From contig NZ_CP092891.1 of assembly GCF_026559675.1 (NCBI RefSeq), positions 1,922,001-1,986,000 on the forward strand: a DNA stretch of 64,000 nucleotides, in the 5' to 3' direction. Origin of the DNA: Microbacterium oxydans. GTDB taxonomy: Bacteria > Actinomycetota > Actinomycetes > Actinomycetales > Microbacteriaceae. Under the pieces are notes generated by a model, which was given only the letters and a program-made list of their open reading frames with translations, was not told where the DNA came from and did not search any database. This document shows positions 54,041-63,229 of the stretch, piece after piece. A program made the translations under genes and the position numbers. How positions within the stretch are numbered: position 1 is the first letter of the stretch; each line of letters begins with the position of its first letter.

Positions 54041-55393
54041 GTGTCTGCCACCGAGCCCTCGAAGCCGACTCCGCCCGTTCCCGCACCGCCCGCTGTGCCG
54101 ATGCCCCGCAAGGCGCCGACACCGGCTGCCGTCGCGCCCGTCGCCCCGGTGCCGGCATCGTCGTCGACATCCGCCGATTGGGGCCGTGTCTCCGAAGACG
54201 GCACCGTCGAGGTCCGCGAAGGCGATGCCTGGCGCGTCGTCGGCCAGTACCCCGACGGGACGCCGGACGAGGCTCTCGCGTACTTCGTCCGCAAGTTCGA
54301 CGACATCGCCTTCAAGGTGCACGCGCTCGAACAGCGCCAGCAGGCAGGAGGCGCCACGGCGAGCGACCTCGCCAAGCAGGCTTCGCACCTGATCGACGAG
54401 GCGACCGATGCGGCTGCCGTCGGCGACCTCGCCGGGCTGCGCGACCGACTCACCGCCCTCACCTCCTCGCTCTCCGAGGCGACCGAGCAGGAGGCGCAGC
54501 AGGCCAAGGAGCTCGTCGACCAGGCGATCGCCGAGCGCACCGCTCTCGTCGAGAAGGCCGAGGCCATCGCCGCCCGCGACCTCAGCAAGGTGCAGTGGAA
54601 GCAGGTGACCGCAGAGCTCGGTGAGCTGTTCGACGCCTGGCAGGCCCAGCAGCAGAACGGCCCCCGTCTCTCGAAGGGCATCTCGCAGCAGCTCTGGAAG
54701 CGATTCCGCGACGCTCGCGCCGTGGTCGACAAGCAGCGCCGCGCGTTCTACTCCGAGCTCGACGACGCGCACAAGAGCGCCCGCGACGCGAAGACCCGCC
54801 TGGTCGAGCGCGCCGAGGCTCTGGCCCCGCGCGGCACCGACGGGATCCCCGCCTACCGCACGCTGCTCGACGAGTGGAAGGCGGCAGGGCGCGCAGGGCG
54901 CAAGGCCGACGACGCTCTCTGGGCCCGCTTCAAGGCGGCCGGCGACGCGCTCTACGCGGCCCGCGCGGAGCAGTCCGCGGCGGAGGAGGCCGAGTCCGCT
55001 CCGAAGATCGAAGCGCGCCAGGCACTCCTCGAAGAGGCCAAGGCCGTCGCCGACGAGTCCAACATCAAGCGCGCTCGGGCCCTCCTCACGGGCATCCAGC
55101 GTCAGTGGGACGAGATCGGCCGTATCTTCCCGCGCGAGAAGGAGCGCGCCCTCGATGACAAGCTCCGCACGATCGAGCAGGGTCTGAAGGCCCGCGAGGA
55201 CGTGGACTGGAAGAAGAACAACCCCGAGACCAAGGCACGCGCGAACGACATGAGCTCGCAGCTCCTCGAGGCCATCGAGAAGCTCGAGGCCGAGGTCGCC
55301 GCCGCGGAGAAGGCCGGCGACAAGAAGGCCGCGAAGGAAGCCGCAGACGCCCTCGAGGCGCGCCGCGCCTGGCTGAACGCTCTCGGCGGCTGA
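54041..55393 (+). CDS. DUF349 domain-containing protein
   Basis: 450 residues. A Pro/Ala/Thr-rich N-terminus (~1-45) leads to DWGRVSEDGTVEVREGDAW and then a long, highly charged helical region with repeating DUF349 units, for example LSKGISQQLWKRFRDARAVV, LLDEWKAAGRAGRKADDALW, and RQWDEIGRIFPREKERALDD. Coiled-coil runs dominate the C-terminus (IEKLEAEVAAAEKAGDKKAA). DUF349 proteins are found widely in Actinobacteria near relA; function not known to me. GTG start with AAGGAG. A large palindrome 34 bases past the stop may end its transcript. Confidence 0.85.
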   Translation: MSATEPSKPTPPVPAPPAVPMPRKAPTPAAVAPVAPVPASSSTSADWGRVSEDGTVEVREGDAWRVVGQYPDGTPDEALAYFVRKFDDIAFKVHALEQRQQAGGATASDLAKQASHLIDEATDAAAVGDLAGLRDRLTALTSSLSEATEQEAQQAKELVDQAIAERTALVEKAEAIAARDLSKVQWKQVTAELGELFDAWQAQQQNGPRLSKGISQQLWKRFRDARAVVDKQRRAFYSELDDAHKSARDAKTRLVERAEALAPRGTDGIPAYRTLLDEWKAAGRAGRKADDALWARFKAAGDALYAARAEQSAAEEAESAPKIEARQALLEEAKAVADESNIKRARALLTGIQRQWDEIGRIFPREKERALDDKLRTIEQGLKAREDVDWKKNNPETKARANDMSSQLLEAIEKLEAEVAAAEKAGDKKAAKEAADALEARRAWLNALGG

Positions 55394-55426
55394 GCGGTTC
55401 TCCACAGTCGCCCGCGACCACCGAAG

Positions 55427-55469
55427 ACGCGGGGTGCACTACGCCAGACTGGCGTGATGCACCCCGCGT
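55427..55469. promoter_or_regulatory. 43-base palindrome spanning the AbiEi-like start codon
   Basis: Centred on base 55448. Outer arms ACGCGGGGTGCA (55427-55438) and TGCACCCCGCGT (55458-55469) are perfect; inner arms ACGCCAG (55441-55447) and CTGGCGT (55449-55455) are also perfect. Only two pairs between them fail, so 19 of 21 pairs match. It contains the ATG at 55457-55459 and a CAGACT -10-like sequence at its centre. It could be an operator for autoregulation, a terminator for the DUF349 gene (TTTCTGT follows), or both. Confidence 0.85.
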
Positions 55470-56008
55470 TTCTGTATGTTCCGGGCGGGCGGCTGAGCCA
55501 GTCCGAGCTGAGCGCCGCCCGGCTCGACGGTCATGTGGTCGAGGTCGGCGATGCCTACATCCCGGCAGACCTGGTGGAGGGTCCGGATGTCCGCGCCGGC
55601 GCGATCGCCACACTCGTGCAGGCGGGCACGGCCGCCTGCGGACCGACCGCCGCCTGGATCCACGGCGCCGGTGACGCTGCCCCGGGTGTGCATCATGTGC
55701 GGCGCTGCGTCGAGCGCCGCCTCCGCCCCCTGACCTGCGCGCGCCTGATCTTCCACGACACCATGGTCCCCGCCGTCGACGTCGCGATGATCGGCGGGAT
55801 CCCGGTCACGACCCCGACGCGCACCATGCTCGATCTTGCGACCACGCTGCATCGCGATCCTCGGGTGCTGACCTGGATGAGCCGCCTCGCCGTCGCCTGC
55901 CCCGGCACGGCCGAGGCGGCGGCAGAAGCGCTCCGTGCACGCCGGCGCGTACCGGGAAGCCGGGCGGGCCTGGCTGCGCTCGAAAGGCTCGCCGTCAGGA
56001 CGAGGTGA
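55457..56008 (+). CDS. AbiEi-like (type IV antitoxin-related) protein without a toxin partner
   Basis: About 183 residues. The N-terminal part FLYVPGGRLSQSELSAARLDGHVVEVGDAYIPAD is a winged-helix-like start, and the later MIGGIPVTTPTRTMLDLATTL is the sequence hallmark of the AbiEi C-terminal family common in Actinobacteria. AbiEi proteins repress their own operon by binding inverted repeats. No AbiEii nucleotidyltransferase toxin lies next to it; downstream is convergent relA, with which it overlaps by 14 bases. ATG at 55457 or GTG at 55454, both inside the palindrome. Family assignment moderate; function inferred. Confidence 0.7.
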   Translation: MHPAFLYVPGGRLSQSELSAARLDGHVVEVGDAYIPADLVEGPDVRAGAIATLVQAGTAACGPTAAWIHGAGDAAPGVHHVRRCVERRLRPLTCARLIFHDTMVPAVDVAMIGGIPVTTPTRTMLDLATTLHRDPRVLTWMSRLAVACPGTAEAAAEALRARRRVPGSRAGLAALERLAVRTR

Positions 56009-58247
56009 CGCGGTACACGTCGTACACGGCGTCGATGCGCCGCACGGCATTGAGCACCCGGTCCAGGTGCACGGCGTCGCCCATCTCGAACACGAACCGG
56101 CTCAGGGCGAGCCTCTCGTCGGTCGTCGACACCGTCGCCGAGAGGATGTTGACGTGGTGCTCGCTGAGGACCCGGGTGACATCGGAGAGCAGCCCGGAGC
56201 GGTCGAGAGCCTCGACCTGGATCTGCACGCGGAACACGCTCTTCGTGGTCGGCGCCCACGACACCTCGACGAAACGGTCCTGCTCCGCGCTCAGCGCCTT
56301 GACGTTGACGCAGTCCGCGCGGTGCACGGAGACGCCGCTGCCCCGGGTGACGAAACCGACGATCGCGTCGCCCGGAACCGGGGTGCAGCACTTCGCCAGC
56401 TTCACGAGGATGTCGTTGGCTCCGCGCACGAGCACACCGGAGTCGCCGGATCGCGGCTCCCGCGTCGGAACGCTGCCGGGAAGATCGATGGCACCGGTCG
56501 TCGGATCGTTCGCCGCGACGAGGGCCGTGACCTTCTCCAGCACCGACTGGGTGGAGACGTGTCCTTCGCCGACAGCGGCATAGAGCGCCGAGACGTCTTC
56601 GTAGTGCATGCCCCGCGCCACTTCCGTGAACGAGTCATGGCTCATCAGACGCTGCAGCGGCAGGTTCTGTCGGCGCATCGCGCGGGCGATGGCCTCCTTG
56701 CCCTGCTCGATCGCCTCTTCGCGGCGCTCCTTCGTGAACCACCCGCGGATCTTGTTGCGGGCACGGGTGCTCGCGACGAAGCCGAGCCAGTCCTGACTGG
56801 GGCCGGCGTCGGGGTTCTTCGAGGTGAACACCTCGACGACGTCGCCGCTCTTGAGCTCGGACTCCAGTGGCACGAGGCGGCCGTTGACCTTGGCGCCCAT
56901 CGTGCGGTGGCCGATCTCGGTGTGCACGGCGTAGGCGAAGTCCACCGGGGTCGCCCCGGACGGGAGTCCGATCACGCGTCCCTTCGGCGTGAAGACGTAG
57001 ACCTCCTTCGCGCCGATCTCGAAGCGGAGGGATTCGAGGAACTCCCCCGGGTCGGCCGTCTCGGCCTGCCAGTCGGAGATGTGCGCGAGCCACGCCATGT
57101 CGGTGTCGGAGGCGCGCACCTCGGTCTTGCCGCCGCCGTTCATCCGCTCCTTGTACATCCAGTGCGCGGCCACACCGTACTCGGCCTGCTGGTGCATCTC
57201 GTGGGTGCGGATCTGGATCTCGACCGTCCGGCCCGCGGGGCCGATCACCGTGGTGTGCAGCGACTGGTAGAGGTTGAACTTCGGGGTGGCGATGTAGTCC
57301 TTGAACCGTCCGGGCAGCGGGGTCCACCGGGCGTGGATCGCGCCGAGCACCGCATAGCAGTCGCGCACGGAGGCGACGAGCACGCGGATGCCGATCAGGT
57401 CGTAGATGTCGTCGAACTCGCGTCCGCGGATGACCATCTTCTGGTACACGGAGTAGAGCTGCTTCGGGCGCCCGACGACCTTGCCGCGGATGCGGAGATC
57501 GCGCAGGTCCTCGTCGATCTCCTCGACCACCTGGTTGAGGTACTTCTCGCGCTGCGGCGTCCGCTGCGCGATGAGGCTGTGGATCTCGTTGTAGATCTTC
57601 GGGTGCAGCACCGCGAAGGAGAGGTCTTCGAGTTCGGACTTGATGGCCTGGATGCCGAGGCGGTTGGCCAGCGGCGCGTAGATCTCGAGGGTCTCCTTGG
57701 CCTTCTTCGCCGCCTTCTCCGGCGGGACGAAGCCCCAGGTGCGCGCATTGTGCAGACGGTCGGCGAGCTTGATGAGCAGGACCCGGATGTCCTTCGACAT
57801 CGCGACGATCATCTTGCGGACCGTCTCGGCCTGCGCGCTCTCGCCGTACTTGACCTTGTCGAGCTTGGTCACGCCGTCGACGAGCATCGCGACCTCGTCG
57901 CCGAACTCGGCGGTCAGGTCGGTCAGGGCGTAACCGGTGTCCTCGACCGTGTCGTGCAGGAGGGCGGCCGCCACCGCACGCGGCCCGAGCCCGAGCTCCG
58001 CGAGGATCTGCGCGACCGCCAGCGGGTGCGTGATGTACGGCTCGCCGCTCTGCCGCTTCTGTCCCTCGTGCTTCTCCTTCGCGACCGCGTAGGCGCGCTC
58101 GATGACGGAGAAGTCACCCTTGGGGTGGTTCGCACGGACGGTGCGGATCAGGTTGTCGAGGTCGTTGATCCGGGACGCGCGGGAGAAGATGCGGGGAACC
58201 AGTCGTCGCAGACTCGAACCCTGCGATGACGTCTGCGGTTCCGCCAT
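55995..58247 (-). CDS. relA: Bifunctional (p)ppGpp synthetase/hydrolase (Rel)
   Basis: 750 residues in the full RSH order: HD hydrolase (HPLAVAQILAELGLGPRAVA, LLHDTVEDTGY), synthetase (RGREFDDIYDLIGIRVL, GRFKDYIATPKFNLYQSLHT), TGS (VYVFTPKGRVIGLPSGATPV), a helical region, a zinc-finger-like CCTPVPGDAIVGFVTRGSG and a C-terminal ACT domain. The RFKD motif fits the RxKD type seen in bifunctional enzymes rather than monofunctional RelA. It makes and degrades the stringent alarmone. ATG at 58245-58247 has GGGAGG seven bases upstream. Confidence 0.97.
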   Translation of the reverse strand: MAEPQTSSQGSSLRRLVPRIFSRASRINDLDNLIRTVRANHPKGDFSVIERAYAVAKEKHEGQKRQSGEPYITHPLAVAQILAELGLGPRAVAAALLHDTVEDTGYALTDLTAEFGDEVAMLVDGVTKLDKVKYGESAQAETVRKMIVAMSKDIRVLLIKLADRLHNARTWGFVPPEKAAKKAKETLEIYAPLANRLGIQAIKSELEDLSFAVLHPKIYNEIHSLIAQRTPQREKYLNQVVEEIDEDLRDLRIRGKVVGRPKQLYSVYQKMVIRGREFDDIYDLIGIRVLVASVRDCYAVLGAIHARWTPLPGRFKDYIATPKFNLYQSLHTTVIGPAGRTVEIQIRTHEMHQQAEYGVAAHWMYKERMNGGGKTEVRASDTDMAWLAHISDWQAETADPGEFLESLRFEIGAKEVYVFTPKGRVIGLPSGATPVDFAYAVHTEIGHRTMGAKVNGRLVPLESELKSGDVVEVFTSKNPDAGPSQDWLGFVASTRARNKIRGWFTKERREEAIEQGKEAIARAMRRQNLPLQRLMSHDSFTEVARGMHYEDVSALYAAVGEGHVSTQSVLEKVTALVAANDPTTGAIDLPGSVPTREPRSGDSGVLVRGANDILVKLAKCCTPVPGDAIVGFVTRGSGVSVHRADCVNVKALSAEQDRFVEVSWAPTTKSVFRVQIQVEALDRSGLLSDVTRVLSEHHVNILSATVSTTDERLALSRFVFEMGDAVHLDRVLNAVRRIDAVYDVYRVTSS

Positions 58248-58269
58248 CAACTCACCTCCCGATCAGTTC

Positions 58270-58275
58270 ATCCTA
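58270..58275 (-). promoter_or_regulatory. Possible -10 box for relA
   Basis: Minus-strand TAGGAT, 23 bases before the relA ATG, preceded by a short hairpin that ends the sec transcript. Confidence 0.35.
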
Positions 58276-58285
58276 CGCGTGCTGT

Positions 58286-58302
58286 ACGGGCCGAGCGCCC
58301 GT
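58286..58302 (-). terminator. Short hairpin between secF and relA
   Basis: ACGGGC (58286-58291) and GCCCGT (58297-58302) pair with a five-base loop, 13 bases past the secF stop. It has no T-run and is only six pairs, so termination would be weak. Confidence 0.35.
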
Positions 58303-58314
58303 CGAGGGGACCGC

Positions 58315-59304
58315 TCAGGCGTCGATCGCCGCCCGCTCGCGGGCCGCCCGCACGCGCGCGTCGCGCTCCTTGATCTGCGGCTCGTTCTCTCGGAAGAGCG
58401 AGTACAGCGGCGCGGCGACGAACAGCGTCGAGTAGGTGGCGACCAGGATGCCGACGAAGATCGACAGCGAGATGTCCGTGAGCGACTCGGCACCGAGCCA
58501 GAGAGCACCGATGAAGAGCACGGCACCGACCGGGAGCGCCGCGACGACCGAGGTGTTGATCGATCGCACGAGCGTCTGGTTCACCGCGAGGTTCACCGAC
58601 TCCCCGAAGAGCCGGCCCGATTTCTCGCCGTCCTCCGTGGTGTTCTCACGCACCTTGTCGAACACGACGGTGGTGTCGTAGAGCGAGTACGCGAGGATCG
58701 TCAGGAAGCCGATCACGGCGGCCGGCGAGATCTCGAAGCCCGCCAGCGCGTAGACGCCGACGGTGATCACGAGCACGTCGAGCAGGCCGAGGATGGCCGC
58801 TGCCGACATCTTCCAGGTGCGGAAGTAGATCGCGAGGATCAGGAAGGTCAGGGCCAGGAAGATCGCGAGACCCCACAGCGACTGCTTCGTGACGTTCTCG
58901 CCCCAGGCCGGGCCGATGAACGAGGAGGTCACATCGGCGGGCTCGACCTCGTACGCCTTGGCCAGGGCCTCGGCGACCTGCTGGGTCTCCTCGGCGCTCA
59001 TCTGGTCCGTCTGGACGCGGATGTCCTTGCCGTTGAGGACGACGACCTTGGTCGCCGCCCCCGGGACGACCGACTGCACGGCCGTCGTGGCGGTGTCCTG
59101 GTCGGTGGTCGCAGGGTCCTGCACGGTGAACTGCGATCCGCCGGTGAACTCGATGGAGAACTGGATCGGACGGACCAACGGCACGAGCGCGGAACCGACG
59201 ACGAGGATGATCGCGATGATGAACCACAGACGGCGCTTGCCGACGAACGGGAAAGAGGTCTTCCCCGAGTAGAGGTTGTTGCCGAACTCATTCATGGAAG
59301 GCAT
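58315..59304 (-). CDS. secF: Protein translocase subunit SecF
   Basis: 329 residues, six transmembrane helices with the large periplasmic-side loop after the first. The signature FSIEFTGGSQFTV lies in the first loop, and GFEISPAAVIGFLTILAYSLYDTTVVFDKVREN marks the second half; this motif is split by the membrane. With SecD it uses proton motive force to drive late export. The ATG (59302-59304) shares one base with the secD stop; an ATG three codons on is an alternative. Confidence 0.96.
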   Translation of the reverse strand: MPSMNEFGNNLYSGKTSFPFVGKRRLWFIIAIILVVGSALVPLVRPIQFSIEFTGGSQFTVQDPATTDQDTATTAVQSVVPGAATKVVVLNGKDIRVQTDQMSAEETQQVAEALAKAYEVEPADVTSSFIGPAWGENVTKQSLWGLAIFLALTFLILAIYFRTWKMSAAAILGLLDVLVITVGVYALAGFEISPAAVIGFLTILAYSLYDTTVVFDKVRENTTEDGEKSGRLFGESVNLAVNQTLVRSINTSVVAALPVGAVLFIGALWLGAESLTDISLSIFVGILVATYSTLFVAAPLYSLFRENEPQIKERDARVRAARERAAIDA

Positions 59305-61052
59305 CAGGCGTCTCCCTCACTTCCGGCTTTCGAGGATTTATCGCCCGCGAGCGCTTCCGCGCGTTTGCGTTCCGCGATGGTCTGTCTGCGCTCCGCCTCG
59401 CCGCGGGAGCGCGTGTTCTTCGCCCCGCGCCCGGCGGACGCCGTCGCGACCTCCCGATACTGCGAGCGGCTGCGGTAGACGGCGCCGAGCGCTTCCGGGT
59501 CGAGACCGGAGAGCTTGTGTCCGCCACCGAAGAACCGGGTCCGGGCGAGCAGCTGCATCACGGGGTGCGTGAAGATCACGAAGATGAACACGTCGATGAG
59601 GGTCGTGAGTCCGAGCGTGAACGCGAAGCCCTTCACCGTGGCGTCGGCCAGGATGTAGAGCACCACGGCGGCCAGGATGTTGATCGACTTCGAGATGTAG
59701 ATCGTGCGCTTCGCACGACCCCAGCCGTCCTCCACCGCAGCGGTGATGGACTTGCCGTCTCGCAGCTCGTCTCGTATTCGCTCGAAGTAGACGATGAACG
59801 AGTCGGCCGTGAATCCGATCGAGACGATCAGACCGGCGACGCCCGCGAGCGACAGGCGGAAGCCGAGCCGCCACGCGAGGATGCAGATGATGATGTACGT
59901 CAGGACCGCCATCACGGTGATCGAGGCGATGATCACCGAACCGAGGGCGCGATAGACGATGAGCGAGTAGATCGCGACCAGCGCGAGGCCGATGAGACCC
60001 GCGATCAGGCCGATCTGGAGCTGCTGCGTTCCGAGCGTCGCGGAGATCGTGTCCGAGCTCTGCACCGTGAAGCTGAGCGGCAGGGCGCCGAACTTCAGCT
60101 GATCGGCGAGGGTGGTCGCGGACTCCTGCGTGAAGCTGCCCGAGATGCTGGGGCGCCCGTCGAGGATCACACCGTTCATCCGCGGGGCGCTGATGACCTG
60201 GCCGTCGAGCACGAACGCGAACTGATCGCGGGGCGAGAGCCCGTCGATGCGGTTCTGGTTCAGGCGCGTGCTGACCTTGCCGAAGGCGTCGCCGCCCTCG
60301 CCGTTCATGGTCAGCTGGACGATCCACGCGCCGGACTTCTGGTCGCGACCCGCCGACGCATCGGTGATGGCCGTGCCGTCGAGCTCCGTCGGCCCGAGGA
60401 GGAACTTCTGGGTGCCGTCGGGCGAGCACGCGATCAGCGGCTTGTCCTTCGGCTCGCGCGCCGGATCGTTGTCAGGGCTCGCGCAGTCGTAGGCCTGGAA
60501 CTCCGCGGCGAGCTTCTCCGTGACCCAGGACAGGTCGCTCGCGTCCGTCGGCTTGGCCGTCGGCGTGGCGTTCAGCGTCGGGTCCGGGCTCGGGTACGGA
60601 GTCGAGTTACCGTCCTCGCCGACGAACTCGGTGCCGGCGGCCGTCGTGTACAGCACGGGCCGGAGCTCGAGCTGTGCACTGGCCTGGATGCGCTCACGTG
60701 TCTGCGCGTCGGCCTCACCCGGGATCTGGACGACGATGTTCCGTCCGCCCTCGGTCGTGATGTCGGCCTCGGCCACGCCCGAGGCGTCGACGCGCTGGCG
60801 GATGATCGCCGCGGCCTGGTCGAGCTGGTCCTGCGTGGGATCCGCCCCGTCCTCCGTCTCGGCGCTCAGGACGATCTGGGTGCCGCCCTGGAGGTCGAGC
60901 GCGAGCTCGGGAGCCCACGAGCTCACCGGATTCCCGTCACCGTCCTTGAGGACGTACACGCCCAGGGAGTTGATGCCGAAGAGCACGCCGGTCACGAGGA
61001 GCAGGCCGAGCAGAACCCGCCAGGCGTGACGGACGGGAGAGGATGAAGCCAC
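59304..61052 (-). CDS. secD: Protein translocase subunit SecD
   Basis: 582 residues. A first helix (WRVLLGLLLVTGVLFGINSL), the P1 periplasmic domain with LALDLQGGTQIVLSAET (the D-LQGG motif) and ISGSFTQESATTLADQLKFG, then five helices including VAGLIVSIGFTADSFIVYFERIRDELRDG, split here. The C-terminal ~70 residues are basic. GTG start. It comes 55 bases after yajC. SecDF aids protein release on the outer face. Confidence 0.96.
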   Translation of the reverse strand: MASSSPVRHAWRVLLGLLLVTGVLFGINSLGVYVLKDGDGNPVSSWAPELALDLQGGTQIVLSAETEDGADPTQDQLDQAAAIIRQRVDASGVAEADITTEGGRNIVVQIPGEADAQTRERIQASAQLELRPVLYTTAAGTEFVGEDGNSTPYPSPDPTLNATPTAKPTDASDLSWVTEKLAAEFQAYDCASPDNDPAREPKDKPLIACSPDGTQKFLLGPTELDGTAITDASAGRDQKSGAWIVQLTMNGEGGDAFGKVSTRLNQNRIDGLSPRDQFAFVLDGQVISAPRMNGVILDGRPSISGSFTQESATTLADQLKFGALPLSFTVQSSDTISATLGTQQLQIGLIAGLIGLALVAIYSLIVYRALGSVIIASITVMAVLTYIIICILAWRLGFRLSLAGVAGLIVSIGFTADSFIVYFERIRDELRDGKSITAAVEDGWGRAKRTIYISKSINILAAVVLYILADATVKGFAFTLGLTTLIDVFIFVIFTHPVMQLLARTRFFGGGHKLSGLDPEALGAVYRSRSQYREVATASAGRGAKNTRSRGEAERRQTIAERKRAEALAGDKSSKAGSEGDA

Positions 61053-61107
61053 GTGTGTTCAGCTTTCTGGAAGGACGGGGATCCGAGCGGCCGCGCCGGC
61101 CGCGGAC

Positions 61108-61509
61108 TTACTTGTCGTCGGCGTCGCGCTCGAGGCGGGCGCGGGTCTCCTCGGGAGTCTCGACGGCGGGCGCGATCGACTCGTCAGCGACGGGCTCGTC
61201 GATCTCGTCGACCGGCGACTCGACGACGACGTCCTTCGGCTCGACCACACGCAGGATCGCCTGGCTGTGCACGTCGATGATGGTTCCGGGAGCGATCTCG
61301 ACGAGGGCCGGGGTGTCGAGGTCCTCGGGGTCGTACGCGACGATCGTTCCGTAGATGCCGCCCTGCAGCAGCACCTTGGCGCCGGGGACGGTCTTGGTGG
61401 CCTTCTCCTCCTGCTCGGCCTTCATCTGCTTCGTACGCTTGCGCGTGTTGAAGATCATGAAGATGAGGAGGACGGCGAGAAGGCCGAAGAGCAGGAATTC
61501 CATGGGCAT
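61108..61509 (-). CDS. yajC: Preprotein translocase subunit YajC
   Basis: 133 residues: one N-terminal transmembrane helix (LLFGLLAVLLIFMIFNTRKR), then TVPGAKVLLQGGIYGTIVAY and VEIAPGTIIDVHSQAILRVV, the YajC core. The C-terminal ~40 residues are acidic. Accessory subunit of the SecDF complex. The first ATG at 61507-61509 is used; an ATG two codons on is possible. It lies 72 bases after ruvB. Confidence 0.93.
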   Translation of the reverse strand: MPMEFLLFGLLAVLLIFMIFNTRKRTKQMKAEQEEKATKTVPGAKVLLQGGIYGTIVAYDPEDLDTPALVEIAPGTIIDVHSQAILRVVEPKDVVVESPVDEIDEPVADESIAPAVETPEETRARLERDADDK

Positions 61510-61580
61510 GGGGGAAGCGCCTTTCTCAGGTGCACGCTCCAGCCTTTGGGCGCGCGAAGGTAACCGGGAAGTCTTCAGCG

Positions 61581-61586
61581 ATTATA
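61581..61586 (-). promoter_or_regulatory. Perfect -10 box for yajC-secDF
   Basis: Minus-strand TATAAT overlaps the ruvB stop codon, about 72 bases before the yajC ATG. It is the only full TATAAT I noticed in an intergenic position. No clear -35 is present. Confidence 0.45.
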
Positions 61587-62607
61587 GGTCATCCAACTTA
61601 AGCATCCCGTCCGGATGCGGAACGCCCAGGTGCGAGTAGGCCTCCGGCATGGCGACGCGCCCGCGCGGAGTGCGGCCGAGGAAGCCGATGCGCACGAGGT
61701 AGGGCTCGACCACGCTCTCCACGGTCTCGGCCTCTTCCCCGACGGCCACGGCCAGCGTGCTCAGGCCCACCGGTCCCCCGCGGAAGCGACGGACGAGCGC
61801 CTCGAGCACCGCCCGGTCCAGCCGATCGAGACCGATCGAGTCGACGTCGTAGAGCTCCAGCGCCGCACGGACGTCCTGGATCGTCGCGGCACCGCCGCCG
61901 TGCACCAGCGCGTAGTCGCGCACCCGGCGGAGCAGGCGGTTCGCGATGCGGGGTGTGCCGCGCGAGCGGCGGGCGATCTCCGAGAGCGAGTCGGTCGGCA
62001 GATCCACGCCGAGGACGGCGGCGGAGCGGGCGATCACCTGTTCCAGTTCCGACTCCTCGTAGAACTCGAGGTGCCCGGTGAAGCCGAATCGGTCGCGGAG
62101 CGGGTTCGGCAGCAGGCCGGAGCGCGTCGTCGCGCCCACGAGCGTGAACGGCGAGAGCTCGAGCGGGATGCTCGTGGCCCCCGCTCCCTTGCCGACCATG
62201 ATGTCGATCCGGTAGTCCTCCATCGCGAGGTAGAGCATCTCCTCGGCGGAGCGCGCCATGCGGTGGATCTCGTCGATGAAGAGGACCTCGCCGGGAACCA
62301 GGCTGGAGAGCAGCGCGGCGAGATCGCCGGCGTGCTGGATCGCAGGACCGCTGGAGAGGCGCAGGGGGCGCTCGCTCTCGTGGGCCACGATCATCGCGAG
62401 CGTCGTCTTCCCGAGCCCCGGAGGGCCCGCCAGCAGGATGTGATCGGCCGGGCGGCTCTGGATGCGGGCGGCGTCGAGGAGCAGCTGCAGCTGACCGCGG
62501 ACCTTCTGCTGCCCCACGAAGTCGCCGAGGCTCGTCGGACGCAGGGCGCCCTCGATCGCGAGCTCGGTCTCGTCGGACGGCTCGGAGGCGTCGAGGGGGT
62601 CAGACAC
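61582..62607 (-). CDS. ruvB: Holliday junction branch migration ATPase RuvB
   Basis: 341 residues. Walker [19 protein letters not shown], Walker [11 protein letters not shown], sensor 1 [11 protein letters not shown], and the arginine region [20 protein letters not shown]; the winged-helix C-terminus ends with [18 protein letters not shown]. With RuvA it drives branch migration of Holliday junctions. The GTG at 62605-62607 overlaps the ruvA stop by eight bases (GTGTCTGA). Confidence 0.97.
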   Translation of the reverse strand: MSDPLDASEPSDETELAIEGALRPTSLGDFVGQQKVRGQLQLLLDAARIQSRPADHILLAGPPGLGKTTLAMIVAHESERPLRLSSGPAIQHAGDLAALLSSLVPGEVLFIDEIHRMARSAEEMLYLAMEDYRIDIMVGKGAGATSIPLELSPFTLVGATTRSGLLPNPLRDRFGFTGHLEFYEESELEQVIARSAAVLGVDLPTDSLSEIARRSRGTPRIANRLLRRVRDYALVHGGGAATIQDVRAALELYDVDSIGLDRLDRAVLEALVRRFRGGPVGLSTLAVAVGEEAETVESVVEPYLVRIGFLGRTPRGRVAMPEAYSHLGVPHPDGMLKLDDL

Positions 62608-63220
62608 GCGCCTGGCCTCCCTGCGCCGGGCCGAGGAGGGCGAGGGTGCGCCGGAGCAGCGCCGCGACCGAGCCGCGCTCCGCATCGGTGGCATCCGTGG
62701 CCGTCTGCGTCGCGGCCTCGGTGGCGACCTTCTCCGACCAGCCGAGACCGATCAGCGCCGCCGCGACCTGCGTCACGACGTCGGTCGCTCCCCCGGATGC
62801 CGGCTTCGACGGGCTCGCGAGGGCGTGCACCTTGCCGGCCAGCTGCACCACGATGAGCTTGGCCGTCTTGGGGCCGATGCCGGACACCCGTCGGAACGGC
62901 ACGTCGTCCTCGGCGGTGACGGCCTCGGCGATCTGGTCGGCCGTGAGATGCGACAGCACGCCGAGAGCGGACTTCGGTCCCACCCCGGTGACGCTGATGA
63001 GCAGGCCGAAGATCTCCAGTTCACCGCGATCGGCGAATCCGAACAGCGACAGCGCGTCCTCGCGGACGATGAGGCTCGTGTGCAGGAGGAGCTTCTCCCC
63101 CACCGTGGCGGTGTGCGCCACGTCGGCGGGAACGGCGACGGAGAACCCGACCCCGCCCACGTCGATGACGACCTGATCGGACGTCGTGTGCAGGACGACG
63201 CCGTGCAGAGAGGAGATCAT
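62600..63220 (-). CDS. ruvA: Holliday junction branch migration protein RuvA
   Basis: 206 residues. OB domain with [20 protein letters not shown], the two helix-hairpin-helix motifs around [17 protein letters not shown] and [17 protein letters not shown], and a C-terminal three-helix domain ([16 protein letters not shown]) that binds RuvB. The ruvC-ruvA-ruvB order is standard. It begins nine bases after the ruvC stop. Confidence 0.97.
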   Translation of the reverse strand: MISSLHGVVLHTTSDQVVIDVGGVGFSVAVPADVAHTATVGEKLLLHTSLIVREDALSLFGFADRGELEIFGLLISVTGVGPKSALGVLSHLTADQIAEAVTAEDDVPFRRVSGIGPKTAKLIVVQLAGKVHALASPSKPASGGATDVVTQVAAALIGLGWSEKVATEAATQTATDATDAERGSVAALLRRTLALLGPAQGGQARV

Positions 63221-63229
63221 CTGCTCAGC

